Source of the DNA: Linepithema humile
Lineage: Eukaryota; Arthropoda; Insecta; Hymenoptera; Formicidae
Assembly (NCBI RefSeq): GCF_040581485.1
Contig: NC_090131.1
Span: forward strand, 6,200,001 to 6,264,000
DNA: 64,000 nt
Direction: 5' to 3'
A model generated the notes under the pieces. That model did no database searches, was not told the origin of the DNA, and worked only from the letters and a program-made list of their open reading frames with translations. Positions within the stretch are counted from its first letter, which is position 1, and every line of letters starts with the position of its first letter. Both the position numbers and the translations under genes were made by a program. Positions 13,725 through 25,700 of this stretch are shown here, in pieces.

Positions 13725-16700
13725 GTAAGTCGCCGTGAATGTTTATAAAACGTGCCTAACAAATGTATGCTAATCGTGACACGTTTGTGACACCTGAATA
13801 CACTGATACACGCACACAAGGATTGCACTCAAAATGAAACTGTTTCCAAACTTCCGTTTAATAAAATGTTTATATTTAAATTTAAATGTGATGTTTTTAT
13901 CGCGATATTTGAGTGCAATTCTCACGATACGTCGACCAGTCTTTCCGCTTTGTCCTTAGTCTCTGCTCTCTAACTGATCTCTTCTCTCACGATACATCAT
14001 TTCGCGTCTCAAGTATCCACGTGCGTGTTGACGCGAGGTGCGGCCGTGTAAATAAATTTCTCAAACAAGCAATACTTTCCTATCGCTGAATTGACTGTGA
14101 TGTGTACATGATATCTCGTTTCGATGTCTGGTTTTAAGGACTTCCGTACGATTGATTGCGAAATGTTCCTCCCCGCGATGTGAAAATTCATCATGCTGTG
14201 CGAAAGCTTATTTCCATTTTTTCAAAAATAATGATAAATTTGTTATTTTATTTTATTAAGGCAAAATTTAATCGAGTATTATTTTTAATATAAAATTTGC
14301 TTTTGATTTTAGCATAATTCTAACAGAATTTTCTTTTTTTGAGAGACGAAACCGCTCAGTAATCTAGAATTTTCAGGAATCAGGGGTTGCACATAAGCAA
14401 CTAATGGTCTTTTCTCACTTCCTTGTACGCATGTCAGTTTCTCTCACTCTCTGCTGTGTATTTTTTTTCGAGAAGTAGGATAATGACGTAAAAAAATGAA
14501 GCAGGGTACCGCGGAGTATTACAACAGGTGTTCTAGGCTACAAAAGAAGAAGGCTCGTCTACTAAGATCGTCTATCTCTTTTTTTTCTGTTTCTGTTACT
14601 GCTCCCGTCTGCTCCCCGCCTTCAACTCTTCTCAACAACTGGATGCCGTCTGCCTCCAACGTCCGTCCGCCACTCCGTCTCTCCGACGACCTACATAATC
14701 GATCGAAAATAACAATGTACGACGCGAATCGTCGAAATCGATGCAAAAACGGACGCCGACGATATATCCGATACGACAATTACGACACGGACGGACCCGC
14801 AAACGCTGAACGAATCGGATTCGTTGTACGCACATGTGCGCTCGATCAAACGATCCATCATAATTCAATAATTTCGTGTCCCGTTCTCTCTGCCGACGCA
14901 ATCATTTCCCTCATTTCTGCGCGTTCCCGACGCTTCCGCAATCGCCGACGCGCTCACGTCTCGCGCGTTTTATCCTTACGTCACTCCCGATATGCTCTTC
15001 ACTTTCGAATCCGGTTCTTCAGGAGTGACCACGGTCCTCTTGGTTTCGGCACGTCCCGGCAAGTCCGCACCTCCGGTCGGATTATTGACGAAAACCGCAC
15101 GGACTTTCGTGCAAGACGGCGCGAGCACCGAGTTCGCCACTCAGGTTCTCGGCACGACTCTAGACAACGGTCGCCTCTACGCGAGAATCCTCTCCACATC
15201 CAGCAGAGTGTTTTATGATAGAGAGCCGACGCCCGATCCGCCGAGCCCTTACGTTGTTTATCCCTCGAAAACACCGGAAGACGACTGGCAGCTGAAAGTC
15301 GCTCTCGATAACGCACCGATTAAGGCCATCGAAGAGCTGGATGTGCCGAAGGATGAAAGCAACGCGGAATCGAGCGATTCCACGAGGCAAAAGGAGACCG
15401 GAAGCCCTACGAAACTCGACGAATTGTCCGGGGAAAATGATATTTTCAGCAAGAGAGAGTTAAACGTGGACGCGCAGCGATTTAAGCCGGCGAAGGTTCG
15501 ACTGGCCGATAATTTGCCCACTTACACCGTCAAGCACGAGTACGTGACGAGCGGTTTCGAGCCGCTCGACGATGAAGAACAGCAAACGAAGAACTTCAAG
15601 CCGCGAGCGCCGAAGATATTCAAGCCGCAAGTGCGCACCTCGTCGCAGAAGTCGGACGCGAAACCGCTCGCCACGGTGACTTATCACGGCTTCGCGGATT
15701 TCACGACCACGGTCGGCGACACCGTCATCGTCTTCTCGCCGAACACGTCGCCGGCGCCCATGGTGCGACCGGCCACCACGATCAAAGGGGACGCCACCCT
15801 GCGCCCGAACGACGGCGTGGCGGTGATAAAAATCCACCCGACGACCGTGATGAATCACGCGAAAACCGATCAACCTTACGAAAAGAATCGGAGACCGTCG
15901 GACGATCAGTTGCTGAGCGCGATCAATCGTGGCAATATTCAGCCAAGCGTCACCGAGGAAATCGACGCTGAATCGTCCACAATGTCCACGGAACCGTTAC
16001 TGTTAGTGCCCGACATTGAAACGGGATCCCCGAAGCCGACGGGTCTTCTGAGCGTCGTCGATTCCACCACCTCGCTCGACGGCACCACGACTCATTACAA
16101 GAGTCTCATTTACGGCACGTATCTCGGCACGAATTACGCGCAGATCATTCACACGTCGTCCAACGTGTACTTCTTCCCGGACGAAGCCACCGTGACGTAC
16201 GGAAGTGACGACACCACTGTGGATTACGGCACAACGGAGACCGACGAGACCGACACCACCGTGGACGCGTTGCCATCCACCACGCCGATGACGTTCACGA
16301 CCAACGAGGATACGCCGACGTTCGAGAACGAGTTGACCACCCCGTTGCGCAGCACAACGGACAGCGTTCTAACGACTCTGAAGGATATTCTGGAAAGCGC
16401 GAGGCGAGTGCTCGGCACCACCGAATCGACGGTGGACGACGAAATTCCGAACGACATCGTGCCGGGAGATCCACAAGGTCGCAGCATCAAGAGCGGATCT
16501 TCTCGAAACAATCTGCGACCCCCCGGCGGACAAAAGCTGCACGGAAAGGGGAAACCGGAGGAAAAGGTGACGCTGGCCACCAGATTGCTGCCGTCCACCG
16601 TGTACAAAACGTTCACGTACTTCACGACTCTGTTTATTCCGGGCGACGAGAATCACACTAGGACTTCGATACGCTCTCGAGAAGTGGTGTCTTCCGAGGT

Positions 16701-19700
16701 GACTTTCCTCACAGAATTGATTCGCCCGAGCACGACTGTCAGCTCGATCCGTCCGACTTCTCTGCCGCCGAGGCGAAAGCCGAGCAAACCGGCCAGCAAA
16801 TCCGAAGAGGAGCAAACGACCAAGCAGGACGAAGAAATAGAATTGATCTTCAAGACTTTATACACGACGTACACGTACTTAACGACGTTCTTCCAAGAAA
16901 ATACATCGAGCGTGTCCAGTCGACAGGTCGTTGAGACGAACGTTATCACGCAGACCATCGGGCCGAACAGCGTTTCCGCCGTGGTCGCCGATCTCTTCGA
17001 CAAGGGCGAAACCGTGCTGATCAGGCCGACGACGATATCGCAGAACATTCTGCCGTCCGTGACGAACGGCCGCACTCCGGAAGAATTCAACAAAGGCACG
17101 GAGATTCCGATTGATTCCGACGAAACGACGGAGGGAAGTCCGACTACCTTCCAACAGCAGGACACCACTCTGCAGGAAAATATCCCTACGGAATCTATCA
17201 CGACTGTTGACGATCTTGAGACGCCCGACGAGTGGACCACCGATCTGGAACCGAGCCCTACGCCAGCCATGGCGAGCGAAGCGGTGAAACAAGTGAAAAC
17301 GTATTACACGACGTACACGTATTTCACCACGATCTTCGTGGACGACGAAACGGAAATCGAGACGCGAACCGAGGTGCACACCAACGTCGTCACGGAGACA
17401 ATCACGCCTACGAAAGTTCAACCGATTCAAGAGACAACTCAGCGAACGACGCCGAAGTCTGAAGCCAACGAGAATAAATCGGCGCCACCGGAGATCCTGG
17501 CTTACTTAGCGGCTCTTCAGCGTCAAAAGTCTCAGGAAGAGGCGCTTAAGGTCGCGAAAACAGTTCAACAAGCCAACAAACAAGACGGCGAAACGACTAC
17601 GACTGAAAGTAACATCGAGACAACAACGGACGAGCCTTTGGAGGCTCGATCAACCACCGAACGTTTGTTCCGCGATTTAAAAGTAAATGCACAAGTGACG
17701 CCGAATCCTCCGACCGACGTGGAAGTTCTGGGCTCCATGATCACCGACGTCGTGTCGTCTTCGAGTTCCGGCGGCGGCACTCTTTTGGACGTGATGGACA
17801 AGAGAAACGCCGTTCCCGAGGATCAGGAATTATCGGAATCGAACAATCACGAGGTGGAACCGGCGCCGACGTTGCTCCTGCAGACGAGTTACACGACCTT
17901 CACGTACTTCACGACGATGTACAAGGGAGAGCAGACGAACGTCGCCAGTCGCTTGGAGACGGTCACGAATGTCGTGACGGAGACTCTGAGGCCGACTCTC
18001 GAGGTTCCGATGCCCACCAGCACGCTGCCGGTCACGTACTTTACGACGTTCACCTTCTGGACGACCTTCTACAAGGGCGGTGATACTATAACCACCAGCC
18101 GCGAGGAAACCGTCAGCAACGTCGTTACGCCGGGCGTCGCGCCTACACCCACGGTCGAACTCGGCGTTATAATGACTTACACGCCAACTGTGAACCCGCC
18201 GACGGACGAGGAATACTCGACCGATGAAATAGAGTCCAAAGTCACGGCGGACAACGAAATCACGCCTCTGGGCAGCGCTGCGCCGAAGAAAGCCACCGAC
18301 GATCCCGATGTGCTGCCCGATGGAATCGTAACCGAGCCCAACGATCGTAGTATAAACGCCTCGTCGATCTCGCCCGAGCCGACGACCTTCTACACCACGT
18401 ACACTTACTTCACCACGTCTTACGTCGGAAACAAGACGATTCTGAACAGCCGACTGGAGACGATAACCAGCGTGTCGATACCGGCCGCCGCGACGCAGCA
18501 GGCGCACGGCCGCGCGATCGCCGGCTCCGTCTACCCGTCGATTCAGACGTTGAGCACCGACGAGAAGCCGAACGTGACACCCACGAAATCGAGCGACGAG
18601 CCGAAAACGGGATTAATTTCCACGATACGTTCGAGCGAGGTGCACGACGGCACCACGACGCATTACACGACGGATGTGTACGGCACTTACGTGGACGGGT
18701 TTTACGCGCGGGTGGTGGAGAGCTCGACGAGCATAGAGACGCCGGCGTTATCCACGATAGCCACGCCGGTCCTTCCCACGGGCGTTCTGTCCTTGAACAA
18801 AGGAAGCGTAATCGACGCGGACGAAGTCACCACTGTGTATTTCACGACGAAACAGATCGGCACGCGTGTCGACGGCAATTACGCCAAAGTGATCGAAAGT
18901 ACGTCGAGCACGAAGATAGATGAAGAGAGAAAGGCGACGATCCCGCCGACTCCCGGTCACCGGACTGGCCTGGTGCGTCTGATTCAGGGTCAAATTGAGA
19001 ACAACGGAACCACGACGTTCTATCAGTCGAAGGTGATCGGCACCAGCATCGAAGGGAGATACGCGCAGATTATCGAAAGCACTTCGAGCTTCTTCGTGCC
19101 GAGCTCCACGGCGAACATCGCGCCAACGTCGACGCTGCCTCCGAGGCGGTCGACGGGAATTCCAGGAATCTCACCCTCCCCCGCTGTCATTCAGTCATCT
19201 CTATCCGAGGATCCTACGACAGAATCTTCCGAGCAAGACGAGGAAGACGAAGAAGAAGACGAGGAGGGCGAAGAGGACGAGGACGGACTGATCTCGAAAA
19301 AGAAATCGCGATTAACGTTCTCGACGAGAAAAAGGACCTTCACGCCGGTGATAAGACCGTTCGCGTCCAGAAACAGGCCGACTTTCAATCCTAAACGCAA
19401 AGGCGCGCAAGCCGCGACGACCATCACCAGAACGGATATAACGCCGACGATAACCGCCACGTTGGCCGGCAAAGGGAACAGATTCGCGTCGTCGCGCAGT
19501 CGCGTCACCTCGCCGATCGGTCCGTACTCTTCGACATTATCGCCGTCCGGTTCCCGAAGATTCTCGGGCAGACGCAGCAGCACGGCTTCCACGAGCTCGT
19601 ACAGCTCGACGTTCCCGGCGGGTAGCACTCGCACCAGAGGACAGCCTCGAATAACCCCGTCGTCCGTGTTTCAAAGCAACCGGCGCGGCCCGACGTCGAT

Positions 19701-22700
19701 AAGAGGATCCTCCGCGCGCGCGCCGGTGCGCGCCTCGAGCTCCGCGTTTCCGGCCGCCTCTTCGAGATATCGCACCGGCATCCGTCCGTCGTCGACATTA
19801 CCGAGAGGGCAATCCACCGCCAGACACGACGATCAGGAGAACGATGCCAACGAATTTACCACGACGACGCTCGTCACCGACGAAACGCCGTTCACGGAAT
19901 ATTTCGATGGCGAAACCGTGACTACTCCGTTGCAAACCACGACTGAGTCGTCCCGGAGATCGACGAATCCGCTCTTGAGATTCCGCAGGCCGATTAGTTT
20001 GACTAACGGCAGATCGACGACCACGCCGAGACCGTCGACAACTACAACGCCGAGATCGCGATCGGGAAATTTAAATAGATCGAGCTCGCCGACGACGGTT
20101 CCGCGAACGACGAACGGACGAACGAACGTTCGAGCGACGCCTCCGGTGTCGACGAGAAATCGAGCGAGTAATACGGGTATATATCCGCCGCGTGGACTGC
20201 TCAACAGAAAGCAAGAAGCATCCACCGAAGAGCCGATTGAAACAACCGAGCCAAGCGCGAACGACGAAGGCTTCGAAGACGAACCCGTCGAAGAAATATC
20301 CGATAACGATTACGAGGGCTCGGAACACGAAGACAAAAGGTCAAACGGAAATGCGAATCGTCGGTCGGGGAAGGCGGCGGGATCGGTCGTGCAAATTAGA
20401 CCTTTCGGACAAAGAACGAGACGCGTTCGCCGACAGGCTAGCCAGCTGAGAACTTACAGCAATCGTTTTCGTAAACCCTCTACCGCGGAAGACAGATCCG
20501 ATTCATTCGACGATATAGCGAGCAAAGAGGATATTGCGAAGATAGCGTCAAAGCCCACCTCTCGATACAATCGCGCGCGCAGTCTGACGTCGCAGCCGAA
20601 TCAGAAGGCATCGAACAATCCGGATCAATCGTCGGCGGAAACGAGAGAATTGACGTATCAGCAGGATAATCTCCGAACTAGATCGAAATCGAATCAATCG
20701 AATCAATCGAACGGAAACAGAAGCGGATCCGTGAGAATAAAACCGTCGCCGACATCGACCAACAGTAGACAGTTCACATTAAGAGAAAAGGATTCTTCCA
20801 ACAGATCGGTGTACAAAAGGCCGACCTCCAGCTCGAGAACGAACGGTAGATCCAGCAGCAAATCGACGGAGAGCGCAAGAGTGAGATCGCTGCGATTGCG
20901 AAACGGATCCTCGAAATCCTCGATCGAGAATTCTCGAAGAGTGCCGCCGTCTCGCTCGTCTTCCTCGCGAACGAACAGCAGAAACAGCAGACGGGGCCCT
21001 ACGCGCGGCAGAGGATCCTACGAGGACATCCGCGAGTCGCCGATCGTGAATCCCGATTTCGACGGCACGATCACCGTGACGCACTACGTGCCGACGGAGG
21101 TGACGATTCCCGTGGTGAACAACGGCGTCACGGAGCATCGGAATATCATAACGGCGCAGCCCAGCACCGAGGTCCTCGGGCCGTCTCGGTACAGCACGGT
21201 GACGGCCGGCGACGGCAAGGCGCTCGTGGTGATTGTCAGCGAGGTGACGGGCACCAACGTTCAGGGTCAAACCGAGGTTACGCGATTCCTGCTCCATCAG
21301 ACACCCACCACTCGCATCTCGCACACTCTGACGAGCCTCGGCGGCCGCCGGGTCTCGCAGTCGGTTATCGTGCCCACGACCGTGTACTCCGTGGAGAACA
21401 TCGTCTCCACGGTGCAGCCCTCCCTGTCCGGCAACGCTCCCCTCGCCAATATACTTCTGTCGCAGTTGCTACTGGGTCAGTTGAACCAGCCGAATCCCCT
21501 GCTGCAATCGCAAGCCACACCCACCACACAATATAACACACGCACCACCTCCTACGTCACCACAATAACGAAACAGCAGAGCACCATAATACCCCTCACC
21601 TTCCGCGGCAAGGAGATCCTGACAACGCTGGTCGACTCGTCGACCGACGTCGTCACCGCGACGGAATTCATCACGGACACCGTCGTGGTGACGCCGACGG
21701 CCGCGATACCGGCCGCCAACATCAACTCGCTGCTGCTGCTGCTGCAGCAGCAGCAGCCGCAGTCGCAGAATCCGAATCCGCTGCTCGATCCTCTGTTCGC
21801 GGCGCCGCCGCTCACGCAGAGCAACACTCTGCCGGGAGAAGTCGAGCGACGGCACCAGCCGGCCGACTCCGACTACAGGCCCGACAGTTACGAGTACTCC
21901 GAGGAGGAGGGCGCGGAAGAATATCAAAAGTCATCGAGATCGCGCGGCGGACGCGGTAAATCGAAAAAGGAGGCCAAGGCGTCCGCGGCGTCCAGAGCCG
22001 AGTCCAGCGTGGTGACGCTCTACGTGTCCGGCCGGCGACCCGGCGAATTCAGCACCGTTCTTAGCACCGTGAAGATCGACGACACCGCCACCGCGTCCAG
22101 GAGACGACGAGACGCGGCGGAGGGCGCTGTCGAGGTGCGGCCCTCCGTGCCGCCCTCGCTGCACGCCGGACCAGCGGCCGTCGCCATTTTGGCGGGAAGC
22201 GAAGATCCTGTCGACGCACACGCACCGACGCAGAGTCTCGAGAGCGTAGTGGGTGACGTCGGACGGCACATTTCCACGTCCATCCGCGCCTAATTCCGTC
22301 TCTCCAAAAGCAAAAAATCCCCTCCCCCCCTTCCGCTCCCTGTCCTCCTTCCCTGCGCATTTATAAGTTTACAATTTCACCCACTCGAAATCTCGCCCGA
22401 AAACCGTTTTTCCCTCTCTTTCCAATCTTCGGAGAGCGTCGGTCCAGCTTCTTCGGGCACGTCGCAGTGGGAATAAAACATTGAAAAAAAAAAAAAAAAA
22501 AAAGAAACGAGCAACGTCGATGAAAATCGAAATTGCTGCGTGTGTAATATAGACAATTTCGAGACTTCCGGGAAAATCTTTTTCCTCGGATGGTTTCTCA
22601 AAGAAAGAATCGCGGGTAATTGGCAGCCTCGGTAAAACGGGGAGCGCCGATCCGCGAGGATGGCTGTCTCCGTTTCCGGCTCTGCTCGGCTCGCCCGACC

Positions 22701-25700
22701 TCTCTCGAATCTCTTCTATCTCCCTCTGAAAAGCTTTCCCTCCGAGCGTCGTCCTACACTTCCTCCTTACTAACACAGCCTATCGATCTGCCGCCGCACG
22801 CGCGCCCACACGACAAAACCGGACATGGTACTCTCGCCGACAACATCACAACATCACAAAAAAAAAAATTTAAAAAAATAAAAAAGAAACACGTCGTGCG
22901 CCGCTCCAGGGTAACGTTACTAAACCGCCGAGTGCACGAGGCGAAATCCAAAATCCGACGAGCATACAAAAACGAAAACACGGGACCGGCAGCGTCACTT
23001 TAACTACAATCAATTAACGAAAGCAATCCCCGAGAATGGCTTTACCGTACAAACGCTCTGCTTGATCGGGTAGCCTTTGATATAGATCGCGGAGTGGACT
23101 TAAACACGAGGGGTGGATAATGCGCTCAGACAAGTGGAAACACGTCGCCTTTGCAGGTGATCTGTACGATGAATCGGTGCGATACGGAGACCAGAACTTC
23201 GACGAACGCGAAGGCGCCGTTGACGCATGGTCCGCGGACGAGGATGGTATAAATGCGAGAAGCCTCGAGGACAGACCTCTCGAAGAATCGCCGCGGAGGC
23301 GCGTCAAAATACGCGTGCCCGTGGTGCGCAGCCGAAACGCACGACAGCACAAGCTCACGGTAGTCAGACGCAGACCTTTGACCTCTCGCGTGCAAGATAT
23401 CGCGGACGCGACCGACGCGCAAGCACCGCGAAGAATCGTAGTGACGCGCGTCAGGACTCTCGGCAAATCGGCTTATCCGACCGACACTGCGGATCCCGAG
23501 GATTATCCGTCCGCCGTTGAGAAGCACAAAGTGACGATAACCAGACGCAGGAAGCTTCAATCCGTGCCGACGTCGTCGTCGTCGATTCAAAATAAAGTCA
23601 GAGTGACCAGGAAGAAGCTGGTCGCGGTGCGTCCGATACAGCCGACGTCGACTTTCGCTATTATTACAACTGGATTCTTCACCGCGTCTCCCCCCGAGTA
23701 CAACGACGAACATTCGGACGAGGAAGACGAGAGGGAGCGCGAAGACGGAACCGTGAAAGACAAAGATTATTCCGTCGTCACGCCGGGACTTGAGGAAACG
23801 CCGAACGTTATCGACAACAAACCAGACGACGAGGCGAGCCTTTCGTTGCTGGACGGCAGCTCAACTGTATCTCAAGAGAGCGCATCAATCACGCCGGTGA
23901 TAATAACCGACAATTTCTTCTTCCCCGCGTCCGACGACGAGGGAGATGAAGAGTACGATTATCTCGACACGACGACGACGACTGAAAGTGTTGATAAAAT
24001 CACGGTTTTAACGAAGGACGAGGAACATTCCACGAGCATTTCTCCGAAGGACGAAAATAATATTGTGCCTAATAAGAGCATTGTTAAAACGGAGAATGAC
24101 GATACCGCGACAACGTCGATCGATCAATCATATACTACAGAATCAATTGACGTCACTTTAGAAGACGATAATATTAGCACAAAAATACCCGACAAGACCG
24201 ACGTATTCGACAAAGATGCAACGACTACCGAATTCGCGCCTACCGAAAAAGACGTTGACGATAAATCGACAACGAAAGAGCGCACGACTATCGTTGATTT
24301 CGAAGAGCAAACCACCTTCGAATCCACGAACCTTCCCGAAGAAAGCACGACGCAGCCCGATGACTCCACGGAGCGCGGCGCGATACCGGAAACGATCAGC
24401 GAAAGCCCGGAAGAGGTGCTAACGGTGCAACCGATACGGCCGTATGTCAAAATCGACTCCGATGCCACGATCGCGCCGAGCTTCGGGAGCGTCATACCGC
24501 TCCAGACTGCGAAATCATCGACGCGCGACACGACGAATTACCTCGACGACTCGTACATACCCAGCGTGATACCCCTCGGCGCGAATTACAACCGCGCGAC
24601 GAAAGCGCCGATCGAAACGTCCGCGTCCGAGACGAGCCCCGCGACGAAGGTCACGACCAAGATCGCCTCGCCTACGCCGGAAGAGATCGAGGCCGGACTG
24701 GCGGACGATCTTTACTTATCGCTATCCCGTCTCGATTTCCCCGAGATCTTGCCGTCGAAGCCAGCCACGCTCGACCTCGAGACGAAATTCACGCCGGATC
24801 GCGCGCTCGAGCCCAGCACGAGCGTCTATTACACCGAGACGGTAGTGACGTCGACGCGACTGAGGACGTACACATACGTGGTGACGCAACAGAACGGACT
24901 GGAGACTAAAGTGACGTCGTCGACGACCGTACGACCGAGAGTGACGACACTTACGCTGACGGTGCCGGTCACGGTGACTGTCACTCCTACCGTGGAGTCG
25001 TCAGCCAACGTCGTATCGTCTGTGTATAATCCAGTACCCGTCGCCGGTGAGTAGCTCTTTCGCCTATCTGAGACCTCTCTTGCGACGATCGCCGGGTGCT
25101 AAAACGTTGAGAGCTTTAAAATTTACAGGTATATCGCGGTGAAACACCTGGTTGAAACTCGTGATTTTTATGACAAGCAGAATAGAAAGGCAGATTGAAT
25201 TTTATCAACGTTGAGCGCACACGGCGATCGCCGCGTGTAATATAATCCTTAGACTAATAAACTATTTTTATCGCTATAGACTTCCTGATTCTCGATTACG
25301 TTAATTCAGATTAGACCTGTACGAAACGGACTCTCGAACTGTGTAAATGCTCTGCCAAATACTGTGTCAATTGGCTTCTGGTAATCTAAATTTTTCCTGT
25401 ACATTACGAGCCTGTATGAAATGTACATATTGTAAAAACGACCCTGTACATATCTAAATTTTTCTCCATTATTTGATATACATATGAATATTAATCCCGC
25501 TGTGATTATGTAACTTTTTATCGACTATATTCTCTCTGAAACTTCATCGTGCATTCGATAAAATTCGAATATACGATATATCTTTTATAAATATTTATAT
25601 ACATATATATATATTTCTATATACATATTAATATATCCAGACACTTTCATCTGCGCAACGCCGACGATAGGTAAGCTCGTAATTATTTGACGGAATTTTT

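Noticed and set aside
14992..15022. ATG at 14,992 as the start codon of the giant gene
   Set aside because: It sits inside a pyrimidine-rich acceptor context; the acceptor at 15,021-15,022 joins in phase to the microexon at 13,671-13,724. It remains a fallback if that microexon is not used.
14496..15218. Plus-strand frame of 240 codons overlapping the start of the giant exon
   Set aside because: Different frame from the confirmed exon, Arg/Ser-rich and crossing an intron; a shadow of the real gene.
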